In this document: piece after piece, positions 23,983-35,059 of the stretch | Position numbering within the stretch: position 1 is the stretch's first letter | Layout: every line of letters starts with the position of its first letter | NCBI GenBank assembly: GCA_001970855.1 | Contig: LSSN01000840.1 | Coordinates: 1-41,649, forward strand | Length of the DNA stretch: 41,649 bases | Origin: Smittium culicis | Lineage: Eukaryota > Kickxellomycota > Harpellomycetes > Harpellales > Legeriomycetaceae | Reading direction: 5' to 3' | Position numbers and translations under genes: made by a program | Notes under the pieces: generated by a model | What the model saw: the letters and a program-made list of their open reading frames with translations, nothing else | The model's database searches: none | Told to the model about the DNA's origin: nothing

Positions 23983-25329
23983 GACCCGATATTTTCAATC
24001 AATATATGATATTTTAATTTCTTTCAGCGTATCTCAGTAAATATGATTATCTCTATTGAATTTTTCATATCTTTTCTGATTAGAGTTTTTTTAACTACTA
24101 TTTGCTTCTTTAGATTATATTGAACTCACCACTAATAAGAATCCAACTCTGTCTTATGATTTTTTCTAAATATACCCTTTCACTTCCGCACTTGGATATT
24201 CCGTAGATGCCTCAAATGATGTTATATTATTTATATCTATCTTATAATACCGAAGTGTAACTCCAAAAGTCGCTCTCTGATTCCTCATTACCCCTGAATA
24301 TGACAGCCACCATTCCGAAAATGCATACTACTACATCATTTCAACTAATTCTGCCTTGATAATTTAACACATACAGTTCATAATCATATACACTTTCAAC
24401 TTTTACCCAAATTACCTACTCCTTCTACCAACATTCCTCTCCTCCAACGCCTAATTTCTCAAAAATCGTTGTCGCTCATAAAGGTACATCGATAACATCT
24501 CGTTCATTCTTATTTTTAACTCTCTTAATATATGCTTTACTAACTGCTATATTCGTGTCGATCTGTTCATAAGTTTAGCCTTTTTAGCTAAAATTATAAA
24601 TACAAAAAAACAGTAGTATTTTAAAAACGCATCCCACATTAAACTAAACTAGAAAAATATCGCTTTTAATTCCTGAAAAATTAACGCGAATTTAAACATT
24701 AAATTGGCTCATAATAAAATACCACCAAAATCAATTACATTTTATATAATTGGATTAAATATCCAAAACATAAAAAAAAAATTTCCTAATCCATGCAAAT
24801 ATATATATTCAATCAGAATTGTTCAATTTTATATGATCGGAACTCTTTCTAATATTAAACAAATATAAACACCTAATAAATTAACCCGAAAATCTCTCAA
24901 AACGTCGCACTTTTCAAATGAACGCCAATTAATGCAGACGTTTTGCTCAACATATTTTTTTTTGTCAAAAAATACACATAAATCAACCCAATCCTTTTTT
25001 AATTAAAAATAAATCTAGGAATTATTAACACAAGTAAATTAAAAAATAAAATAAAAAAATTTGACCAATTACCGTGCTTTTAGTCTATACTCTTCCTAAA
25101 TATTTAATATCTTTTCATTTTCCTGTGATTTATATTCATTTTTTATACACGAATTCTAGTTTTCATATCCCAATTGCATACAATGTCTAGCTGTAAATAT
25201 AAAATATCTTTGAATTCAGCTAGGTAAAATAAGTCATTCATTTCCCTAATAGTAATTATATGACATTAAAGTGCCATAAAGTCAAATCCGCTGAATATTA
25301 CATCTACACGAGTTAAATTATCAATAGAA
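21162..25329. other. Gene-free spacer; pyrimidine-rich then AT-rich, with microsatellites
   Basis: From about 21600 to 22560 the plus strand is rich in C and T and poor in G, and a 114-codon frame (21605-21949) is open there, but its composition is low complexity and no family is recognisable. Simple repeats: AAAT at 21947-21971, an A-run near 22957-22977, AAT at 23753-23781 and TA at 23952-23979. Two near-identical near-palindromic motifs (AGTGGGACCACACT at about 23210 and AGTGGGTACCACACT at about 23412) may be ends of a small DNA transposon. No gene supported. Confidence 0.45.
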
Positions 25330-26500
25330 AGTAGGAAGTATCTAATCCAATCAAGAATAAGTGCTGGAACGCTGTATACGCTGCATATAGCTTCTTGAGG
25401 CGATCTGGTGTGCTGACGGCCATAAAAATAAAGTTCATCATCTCAGTATCGACTCAGATTGGACGTTACAGTGGGAAAACATTTGGCATAAGCTGAGCCA
25501 GATGCAAACCCATACAGTCAGAAATCGACAAGGTAATCCGAATGGTTGCCAACGTCGGAAAATCAGCGGCCATGAAGCGCATCAGGGATGAACTGGGCAT
25601 AAATTCAGCGTTCATGCGCACCAGCACAGCCCGTGAGCGTGCATACCATAAGTGGCCAACATCAAAAACAAGGATCGCCGACCTCATCTAGGCGCCGATG
25701 AAGGCCCGAATGGCCACGTGGGTGACCGGGAGCGCCCGGTAGATCAAAAATTTTTGCTCTCAAGATTCAAACGGTCAGACTATCATCACGATAGTCGACC
25801 GGAAACGACGAAATAATCGGTCTGTCATCCACCGGTGGACGGTGGACCGAAAAATCGGCAAAAAAGGCAACTGGGTTAACCTTCAAGCTATGTATCCGGA
25901 CCTGAAGCTGGACCTTCAGAACATTGGGAAAATGCGTATGGGCACATTCCGGACTACCCAGCGCCTGTCGAACATGAAAATTGTCTACCAAAAATTTAAA
26001 AATTTTTGCCCCTGCTGCAACTTGTGTGTGCCTGAGACGGTCGACCACATACTTCTGAGCTGCAGTCGGTGGCGAAATAACCAAACAACGACGATCGGCA
26101 GGTTCATACCGACGCCGATCCGCTCAGACGAAAAAATTTTACTTTCGAATTTCAACGAAGCCCGATTGAGGCTAGTAGGAAAACTCCTTGGGGGGGAGCC
26201 TAAACAATCTTTGAGCCAGCTTCGAGCTGGCACAGCCGATCAAAATTTTGAGCTGGAAATAAACAAAATTTTGAACGGCATCCGCGAGCCCAGAACACTT
26301 ATACTGCAGAGTATAAGTGATTCACCAGCCCCCTTGAACCAATGCCCAGTGAGTATGGAGCTGCTAGAGCGGCGGAGAAGGGGGTAGTTGAAAAAACTAT
26401 TTTATTAATACTTTTTTAACTTTTTAAATATTTTTAAATATTTTTTAATAGTTATTGTATACTTATAAATTATGTTTAAAAACTCTTTGTGAAAAAAACT
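25330..26500 (+). mobile_element. 5'-truncated, decayed LINE (non-LTR retrotransposon)
   Basis: A GC-richer island in AT-rich DNA encodes the C-terminal part of a non-LTR reverse transcriptase polyprotein, broken by stops. Segments in order: a fragment near 25370-25450 (NAVYAAYSFLRRSGVL), then IQSEIDKVIRMVANVGKSAA and FMRTSTARERAYHKW to a stop near 25689, then an open stretch 25842-26387. The last has a zinc knuckle (CPCC at residues 56-59, H69, C74, as ETVDHILLSC), typical of the domain after the reverse transcriptase in many LINEs. It ends with CPVSMELLERRRRG, whose DNA is shared with the copies at 8143 and 12846. The AT-rich 3' UTR follows to about 26500. The 5' boundary is approximate, and the catalytic reverse transcriptase core is absent. 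Confidence 0.8.
25842..26387 (+). pseudogene. LINE polyprotein C-terminal fragment (zinc-knuckle domain)
   Basis: Open frame of 181 residues within the decayed LINE, with the C-x2-C...H-x4-C knuckle and the element's natural stop codon. It is a remnant and not a functional gene, because the frame is interrupted upstream near 25689 and 25733 and the reverse transcriptase is missing. Confidence 0.75.
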
Positions 26501-29500
26501 GCTTTGAAATCACTTTTGAATTAGATTAGAAAATTATATAAAATTTATTATCTAATTCAAAACATCATGTATATAATTCGTTTGGTAGATTGATCTCACT
26601 TCTCTATATGTACACAGCCAGTAGACCAGCTCAAGGATTTATTTGTATTAGAATATTAGCTTTTTTTACTTTTCGCTAACTTTTCTATTTTTCATTAATT
26701 TTTCTCATTTTTTATATTATTGATAAATTACTAATAAAATTACGTGGTTAAAAAAAATAATAATAAAAATCCATTTATAATAAAAGTCTCCCGTATAAAT
26801 AAATTTTTTAGGTTTTAGGTTTTCAAAAAATAGAAATATTTTCATAAAATAGTAATAATTTACATTTTATAAAAAAATTAGTATAGCTATATATTTTTAT
26901 ATATAAATTCAAATTATTGAAAATAGAGCTTAAATTTATATATGAATAGTGTTTATATATGTCAAAAAATTCATTAAAACGATATTCTAAGAGCGGATAC
27001 ATACCAGTATGTCAGGTTTTTTGAAAAGCACAAAATGATTATTTCAAGCGTGTTTTATATTGATTTTTTTAACTTAAAATACCAAAGAAAATTTTTGCAA
27101 GAATTCTTTTATAAATAATTAATTATTATATAAAAAAACTGTAATTCATACTTTTATTATAAATCAATTTCACCATTAGAGCTTAAAAAAGTTACTGAAA
27201 AATATCGAGAGGCGAAATTTTAGAGTAAGAAAGTTTTTTATTATATTTTTTTCTTAATGTCGAGTAAAAATTCAGATTTTGAGAATTTTGAGTAAAACTT
27301 ACAAGACATGATTTCCATTCTACTAATTACTAACTTCACAATTTTCGCTAGATTTGAGCCTAGAAAGTCAATAATAATTTTATTTTACAAATATTTTGTA
27401 TCATTAAAATCTTAAATGAATATCTGCCTAGCCTAATATATACAAGGAAAGTGTTTTAATGGAGCTTGATATTTTTATCCTGTATATTATAAAATTATTA
27501 GTATTATTTTTTGAACTGAAATAATCTTTTCAATATTTTCAAGTATTAATTCCATTTTGAAACTAATGTTAGCGAATAATTATTTATTTTATTTAGCACA
27601 AAATGTAATATTTAGATATAAAATATATAATTTTTTATTTATCAGACTGATTTTTATCTTATGATTTTCTAAATGTCTTTCTAATATGGTTTAAATTGCT
27701 AAATAATATTTTTAGACTTCAAAAGATATGATGTATATAAGATACAGCTAATGAGGATAATTTTTAAAATTATTTAAATAAAAAACAATACTAATGAAAG
27801 TTTTGAAGGTGTTATAAGATCAGAGTCGGGTTCAAAATTAAGTTCAAACCTATTGATATTCTGTAATGCTTTATCAATCTCAATATTTTCCAAATTTCTT
27901 ATGCTTTTCCTCTTGTTTGAAAAAAAAATAATAAAGATTTTTTATCGGCAGTTATTCTAAATTCTTTTTTTTTTTTGGCCTTTTTCTTATATTATTTTTA
28001 TAAATGCTCGAATTTACATTAATGAAACTAAAATGATCAAATTATAAAAATTAATTAAATATTCATGCGATTTTCTACATTCAAATAGTCAGGAAATATA
28101 ATATCTGATTATTTCTTTAATTTTCGGCTGCTGTAATATATTTATTTGAAAGCTCCATAATAATCTTCAACAGTTTAATACCGATTGTTCGTATATATCT
28201 CTTTTAATTTCAGGGCAAAATAAATAATTAACAGTACAATAAAGACTATTAATTATGAAATAAAACATTAAAAGTGATTTAACAGAAACTGTAAAAGAAT
28301 TAGTTATCTAAGAAAATTTTAAATTTGGAATATAACCAAGAGTGATGTATATTAAAACCATTAAACTGTCATTCTTCATTGAAACTGGGGAAAATAAAAA
28401 AGTTTCTACATTAACTAAAAATTGGGAGTGAAGCTTATTCATAAATATAATTCAGGGTATTTTTATCTTATTATTTTTATCGTATATTTATTAGCTGATA
28501 ATAAGTAAAATTTACTATTAATAGAAGTAATATGATTGACCATTTTTGCAAATCGATTTAATTAAATAGAAATTTTATAAGATAATTAAAATTTTAGAAA
28601 TCAAAAATAATTCTCGGTATTTATTATAACTCAGCTGATTTTGTATACTAAATCCTGTTTATTTTCCCAGTTACTAATTAATACCGAATCTGTTTAAATA
28701 ATCTGAAATAAGATTCGATAATTTTAGTTAAAATATAGGTAGTATAGATAATTTATAAAATACATAAACTATATACTATTGATTACTAGATGTGGATGGT
28801 AATATTATTTACACTTCATTGTTATTTTTTTTTTTATAATTTATTTATAAATTCGACAGCTTTGAAAAAAAATAGAAAGTTTTTTGCGCTTTTAGATATT
28901 TTTTCGTAAGTAGAGATACCTTCAGCCATATATGTTTTTTATTAAATAGAATATCTATTGATACTTATTATCAATACCTAATATAATCTGATAATTTTAT
29001 TTTTCCAGAGAATGGATCTAATTTAGCATACAATGCTTAAATTTAATTTTACATTTAAAGTAGAATAAAAAGGCCTGTAGTATACTCTATAGCCAAATTA
29101 TAAGATTGTCAAACTAGTCATAACCGATTTCTACAAATAGATAGATTTAAATAAAATCGACCGCAGTTAGTACACTCGTATACCATTAACATGATAATCA
29201 GATTATATTAGGATTACATTAATTGAATTATTCACATATATGTTCATATAATTATTCGATAAAGTTAATATTACGAATATTAAGCATCAAGTACTACTTT
29301 AGTATTTCATTAACAGATTATAAAAAATATCAATAGATGAATTTTCTCCGCCCATATAAGCTGAATGCAATATCCATCGAAAAGCTTTATATAAGAGGAT
29401 TCGAGAATACTTATCGAAAAAATATTGGGGTAGGGGGGTTTATCAATCTATTGTTATTCAACTATAATAAATCTTGAGTAAAAATATTCGAATCTGTGTA

Positions 29501-30609
29501 GTAATTAATATATGCACAAATTGATTTTAATATCCACCGTAATATTCAAAGTCTAACATAGCATTAAGTCGTAGTTAGGTTTAATTACTTTTATAGAATA
29601 CAAATAACTAAAATGTTCTCCAAAGATAAAAGTAATTTAGATTTTTTTCTTTATGTTGTGCAAATAGAGAGCATATTTTCACAAAGAGCTTTTTTATACA
29701 ATGTTAAACTAAAGAGAAAATCAATTTATTATTTTATTGTTATTTTTTCACAAATGTGAAATATATCCTTTATCCAAAAAAAAAAATAATAATAATAATA
29801 AAAGTTACAAGGTCAACGTTTACAGGTCTTACCCATAATAGATGTTTACCTTATAGATTTTACTATAAATATCAACGATTTTTAATCGAAAAATAAAATA
29901 TGGAAAAAAGTTATCGCAAAAACTATAGTGTAAATTTAATCAAATAAAAATTAAACCCCATTCATATATCAGCTAGAATAGCAGAAGCAAAGCTATCCGT
30001 AAACACTTAATGTGTAAAAGAAATAAGTACTCGCCCAAAATTATACAAATGTAATCCAAAAACTACTATATTAATATATACTTATAGTTGATTTTTTTAT
30101 TTGATATTAAAATCAGGCAGCCCAATATATTGCATATTTCCTTACTGTTAAGTATAAGTGTTTTTTTTATTATTGCCTTTGCTATTTTGAGTTATAAATT
30201 TCTAGCTAATGCTAAATGGAATGTATTTTAATGGATATAATTTGGTTTTATTTACACCTAAACGCGATTATATACAAATATGATTTTATCAAATATAGGC
30301 AACTTACAACAAAAGTATAATATCCGTGCAAATCGAGTTTTCAAGATTACTTGTACTTCACCCAAATTTCCACAAAGTCGATGAAATGATTAATTCGTAT
30401 AAAGTAATAAATAATTTTAAGAGCTACGTTTATGTCAGCTTTATGAAAAACGTGATTTGGAAAATTCCGTTAATATAATCAAGCTCAATGTATTTTATGA
30501 ATATAAAATTTCTGTTAAATATTTGAATAAATAGGCAAATAATTAGGATAAATGTTATTAGCACTTGCAAGATAAAAGGAGAATAAATAAAAAAGTAAAA
30601 GGTATTTTT
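26501..30609. other. AT-rich gene-free spacer
   Basis: About 4.1 kb of very AT-rich DNA. I see no protein-coding signal, RNA gene or clear repeat beyond short homopolymers and an AAT microsatellite near 29788-29801. Confidence 0.6.
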
Positions 30610-31875
30610 TTATTCAGATGTGTAACCCTTGGGGTTTAATGATTGCCATTTCCACAAGTCCTTGCACATATCATCGAGGTTGAGTTTAATTTTAAAGCCC
30701 AATTCCTTTTCAGCTAATTTCGGGTTGCATACAACGACATCAACGTCACCAGGGCGTCTAGGATCAACTACATACGGAATTTGATGTCCGCAGGCCTTAG
30801 CCATGGCTTCAATCATTTGCAATACGCTGTATCCAGTTCCGGAGCCTAAATTATAAATGTACAAGTTGCTCTTTTGGGTAGAGGTGGAGTTTGTACTTGG
30901 TTCGAATTTTTTCATTGACAGTACGTGTGCTTCAGCCAAGTCGACAACATGAATGTAGTCACGGACACCAGTTCCGTCAAGAGTGTTGTAATCGTTGCCA
31001 AAAACGTGGACTTCTTTGAGCTTTCCGATAGCAACTTGTGAAACATATGGCATCAAGTTGTTTGGAATTTGAAGAGGATCTTCACCCATCATACCAGATG
31101 GGTGAGCACCAGTTGGGTTGAAATATCTGAGTAAAACAGCATTCCATCCAGGTTCTGAGTTGACGACGTCAGTGATGATGCTTTCCATAAATAGTTTAGT
31201 GCGACCATAGGGGTTGGTAGATCCGGTTTCGTCACCCTCTTTCATTGGAGGACCACCGGGGATAAACTTGTATACTGTTGCTGAGGAGGAGAAGACAATG
31301 TTTTTAACATTGAACTTGCTCATGACAGAAAGCAAGTTAATGGTACCGCTCAGGTTGTTTTCGTAATAGATCAATGGGATTTTCGAAGATTCTCCAACAG
31401 CCTTCAGAGCAGCGAAGTGAATGACAGAGCTAAAGTTGTATTTTTCAAAGACGGAGACTAGATCATCGTAGTTCATTAAATCAACTTTATGGAAGGGGAT
31501 GTCTTCAGTGATGTTTGCGAGCTTTTTGATTCTGTTCAAAGGTTCGGTGCTGCTATTTGACAAATTGTCAATAATGACAATCTTGTGACCTGTCTTGATC
31601 AGCTCTAAAGCTGTGAAGGAGCCGATAAAACCGGTACCTCCGGTTACTAGTACATAAGAATCTTTGTTAGTCATTGCGTTTCTTGAAATAAGGTGGCGGT
31701 GTTGATTTTGAAAGATAGAGTTTATTTTGAATGAAGTTTGGGAGCTATAACAAAAATCTTCTGATGAATGACAGTCGTAGCAGGAAGCGATGCAGAAGCT
31801 TGTTGAAATGGTGGTTAGAAGTATTGAGAGAAGAATTAAGAAATAAGAGAACTCGCGATGATAGAATCTGCTCAT
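30610..31875 (-). CDS. GAL10: UDP-glucose 4-epimerase, possibly with N-terminal signal-anchor extension
   Basis: Interconverts UDP-glucose and UDP-galactose with bound NAD (Leloir pathway). From the first ATG (31875) the frame encodes 421 residues; the conventional family start is the Met at 31674, leaving about 354 residues. Core motifs, long-form numbering: Rossmann TGGTGFIG (78-85), FSSSATVY with Ser198, YGRTK with Tyr223/Lys227 (catalytic), LRYFNPTGAHPSG and GTGVRDYIHVVDLAEAH. There is no fused mutarotase domain, unlike Saccharomyces Gal10. The extra 67 residues start MSRFYHREFSYFLILLSILL, a positively charged then strongly hydrophobic segment that looks like a signal peptide or type II anchor. 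A TATAAATA box sits 123-130 nt before 31875. The region is pyrimidine-rich, so it might be only an open 5' leader. Enzyme identity is firm; start is uncertain. Confidence 0.9.
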   Translation of the reverse strand: MSRFYHREFSYFLILLSILLTTISTSFCIASCYDCHSSEDFCYSSQTSFKINSIFQNQHRHLISRNAMTNKDSYVLVTGGTGFIGSFTALELIKTGHKIVIIDNLSNSSTEPLNRIKKLANITEDIPFHKVDLMNYDDLVSVFEKYNFSSVIHFAALKAVGESSKIPLIYYENNLSGTINLLSVMSKFNVKNIVFSSSATVYKFIPGGPPMKEGDETGSTNPYGRTKLFMESIITDVVNSEPGWNAVLLRYFNPTGAHPSGMMGEDPLQIPNNLMPYVSQVAIGKLKEVHVFGNDYNTLDGTGVRDYIHVVDLAEAHVLSMKKFEPSTNSTSTQKSNLYIYNLGSGTGYSVLQMIEAMAKACGHQIPYVVDPRRPGDVDVVVCNPKLAEKELGFKIKLNLDDMCKDLWKWQSLNPKGYTSE

Positions 31876-31997
31876 ATATAAATAAAAAAAGTAGTAAGTT
31901 ATTAGCTGAATCAAAAACAGTTATCTAGTGCGTTTATTTAGTCAACTAGAAAGCTTAAAAAAATTTAATTTGATTGGTGACATTGAAAATGTTGGGT

Positions 31998-32005
31998 TAT
32001 TTATA
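31998..32005 (-). promoter_or_regulatory. TATA box of the epimerase gene
   Basis: TATAAATA on the minus strand, 123-130 nt upstream of the ATG at 31875 and about 325 nt upstream of the alternative ATG at 31674. Its position fits the longer protein better. Confidence 0.45.
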
Positions 32006-33830
32006 GGTATAATTTGGGGGTTTTGATAAAGAGCAGAATCCTCATAAATAGCTAACAGCTAATCGGGAAACCACAGGAATTTTTGTTTATTCAAAGCCGA
32101 TGCATATTGATAAGCTTATTTCCACCAAATAGCTCAATGATTTCTAAGCATGTGCTATTTATATATCCGTTGTTGTCGAAAGCTAATTGGTGTTCGACAG
32201 AGCAGTGGAGGTAAACAGCGCATGAAATTGCAATAAAAAACCTACAGCAATTAGGCGGCTTATTATTGATTTTGAAATGGCATACAATTTCCATTAAGAC
32301 CAGTGCCATATTTTGGATACATTGGCTGATCTTTGATACACAGCTCGTCTTGCAGCCAATAGTGGAAAAAACCTCGTGTTTAGTAAATGTTAAGAATTGG
32401 TAATAAAATGAAAAGCGGCTATTATTTTCATAGGCAAACTTTAACGCCCAATTTCCGCAGCTTGTGTATAATATTCAACAGTAAAGTTATACTTTTTTGT
32501 ATAATGAACAAAATTTGAACTGGATAACAGAATTTGCCCGATATATTATAAATCATTGCATATCGTTATACCCGAAAGCCGTTTTTTTAAAAAAAATAAT
32601 TTAAAAATCAAATAAAAACAATTACCTGCTTCTACTCATTTCAGGTCAATAATTTATCGACTTTGTTTCCAAACTAGACAAAGTACATATATTACCTGTT
32701 CACTTGTATTAAAAAAAGTTCAACGTAAGCGCTTAGTGAAAGTTCTAGCAATATAAGTTTGAATGATTTAAGATTTTAGAAAGTAGATATAATAAATATA
32801 ATCAGTAAATTTAGGAAATGCGCGCATTAAAACATATTTACTTTTTACATAAAGAGGCAGGGAGTTTACAAATACAGACTGTTAAATCAGTAAGCTTGTG
32901 ATTTATTACACAGCAGTAAATTTTATTCGCAAATTGGAGCCAAATAGTTCAATGGATGAGGCGTTATGTGCATGGTGTGTTTAATGCAAAAGAGCCTCTT
33001 TCGGCGGGGCTAGAGCTTTGTCTATTAGAAATTTCATTGTGATATACAATTATTGGCTTAAAAGCTAACTAACAAAACTTTCTAAAATCGATGAAATTCC
33101 AAGTAACGCTGATTTATTGGATAAACTTTTATTACTCCAGGTAAAATGGCTTAGCCCTTTCCCACCAACAACCTTATAAAAAATTTAATTTAATGATTCG
33201 CCAGTAATTTAAAGGCAGATTTATTATTTGCTGCTAATCTTCAACAATAGAAATATTATTTGTGTATCGGAATTATATTAATTTTATTGAATGCAGTTGG
33301 CCATATTTGGTGGTCCAAAAATAATCTACCACTCGTAAAAGGAGCAAGAAAAATCACGCGAGGATTAGGTGCTTTGGGAGGGTTTTTTTTTGCAAGTTTC
33401 ACTAAACAGTATAGTAAAGGATTCATTATTGAACCAAAATTATATTCGTTAGTCCTTTGCTATTACATACGCAGATCTTATATGAGCTTGAGAAATTGCT
33501 CAACCAATTTCCATCTGAATAACTTGAATTAAAATTACAATAGCTCTTTCAGGAGCCAAATTTCGAAAAATAAACAAACATCTAGCCCACTGATCATACA
33601 TATAATATCAATCCACTTGATGTAAATTTTTGACAATCGTAAAAATATGTACATTCTATTTTTTTTTATTTTTAATGCCAACATATCAATAAATGCGAGT
33701 TTATTAACTCGTTTATGGTTTATAAGAAAAATTATTATTTCTGCTACTCTACAGCAATCTATAATTTGAACCAATCTCGTAATTATAATATTATCAATTG
33801 AACACAGTTTGCTATATTTTGGTAGATTAA
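32006..33830. other. Spacer upstream of the epimerase gene
   Basis: No gene supported. Composition is moderately less AT-rich at 32050-32400 and 32900-33020. A 72-codon minus-strand frame (32091-32309) and a plus-strand frame (33260-33532) have no recognisable family. The 33165-33245 segment resembles 8480-8560 (possible old repeat). Confidence 0.4.
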
Positions 33831-34019
33831 CCCTTTCCCGCGCGGTAGGCTATTTTTGACCTACCAGATATAGCCAACAGATTTCAATTAAAATACTTTA
33901 ACTCCAAGGTTTCAAGAAATATTGGTATATTTTAAAATAACAACAAATAATAAACCTACATTTAAATATTAAACGAATCATAAATTTGGTTTTTTTAAAG
34001 AGTGTTGGGCGGGAAAGGG
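33831..34019. mobile_element. piggyBac-like MITE, copy 2, with intact TTAA flanks
   Basis: A 189-bp unit with terminal inverted repeats CCCTTTCCCGCGC at the left and GGCGGGAAAGGG at the right (rc CCCTTTCCCGCC), flanked by TTAA at 33827-33830 and 34020-34023. Its interior matches the 186-bp copy at 9278-9463 over its full length. No coding capacity. TTAA duplication plus CCC/GGG termini point to piggyBac mobilisation. Confidence 0.78.
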
Positions 34020-34390
34020 TTAAAAGCAATCTACTACCCGAAGAGAAATAGAGATTAATGTATTAAAAATTTATACCTAGCTACATAATTTAATAACTTC
34101 CTCACATCGGAACATCCATATTGAAGTATCAATAAATATAGAGCTTTTATTTGCATGATTTTATATGGCACTAAACTGACTAATCTATTAGCTCGAAAAA
34201 CGCTAAAATTCGCTCAATTAGTAAAAAAAAATTATTTATTTCAATTGAATCTAGAGAGGATTAATACTATCCATTTTAGAAAGTTATTAAAAAAAATTGA
34301 TCTTTTTACTTAAAATCATTCAAAATTTTTACTTTTTATAACCTTAGCGAATAAAAACCAAAAAAAAAAAAAAATTATTTTTTTTTTTTT

Positions 34391-34448
34391 CTCAGAGTTT
34401 ATTAAGAAAAAAATTTTATTTTATTTTATTTTTTCTCAGAGTTTATTA
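34391..34448 (-). repeat. Two tandem LINE 3'-tail fragments
   Basis: CTCAGAGTTTATTA occurs at 34391-34404 and again at 34435-34448, each preceded by a T-run. On the minus strand this reads TAATAAACTCTGAG plus A-run, the same as the last nucleotides of the LINE copy at 8143-8302. They look like extreme 5'-truncated insertions, or one tail plus a local duplication. Confidence 0.5.
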
Positions 34449-35059
34449 AAAAAAAAACATTAGTATCGCTTGATTTCATAAAAAATGACATTTTTATCGA
34501 TTGAGGGCTCAGTATCAGATAAAGATTATTTTTTAAGAATATTAGCGTGGCCTTTACCTTAAAAATTTAAAGACATGAGAGATTCTGAACGAAGAAAGAA
34601 CCAAACTGCAGCTTTTAGTTATTCGATAGAACATTATAAATAATAAATTGGAATTTGCTGAACTCGAAAGGTGTTTTGATTTTTCTATTAATATAATAAT
34701 TAATCAAATAAAAGATTATTTTAAATTATACGAAGGTGGCACTATATTATGTGTTATCTTCTTTTATTGGTTATTTCGAAATTTCAAAAACATATAAATT
34801 CATTCTAAAATATTTTCACTATAATTTAAAAATACTTTCCAATTTAAAATTAAAAATAAATTGAAAAAAAATAGTTAGAACTATCTCAGTAGTACTCCTA
34901 TTTGCTTCATCGTCTAAAGAGCTGAAAATACTATTAGGTACCTGGGCGAGCGGAGCAAATATGACGCCACTTACGTATAATTTAAATTAATCTTCTTAAA
35001 ATCGATTCATTATTACATTATACATCAAGTGGTATAATATTATGTTACTATAGAGGCAC
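34449..35059. other. Spacer with a GC-rich motif near 34940
   Basis: Mostly AT-rich, no gene. A conspicuous block at about 34939-34976 (GGTACCTGGGCGAGCGGAGC, then AAATATGACGCCACTTACGTA) lies just downstream of the decayed tyrosine recombinase and may be the end of that element. Confidence 0.35.

Noticed and set aside
32930..33020. tRNA-like stretch (GGAGCCAAATAGTTCAATGG)
   Set aside because: It resembles an A box, but there is no GGTTC-type B box and the acceptor arm does not pair.
33260..33532. 90-codon plus-strand frame near the second MITE
   Set aside because: No ATG at its start, no recognisable family; likely chance.
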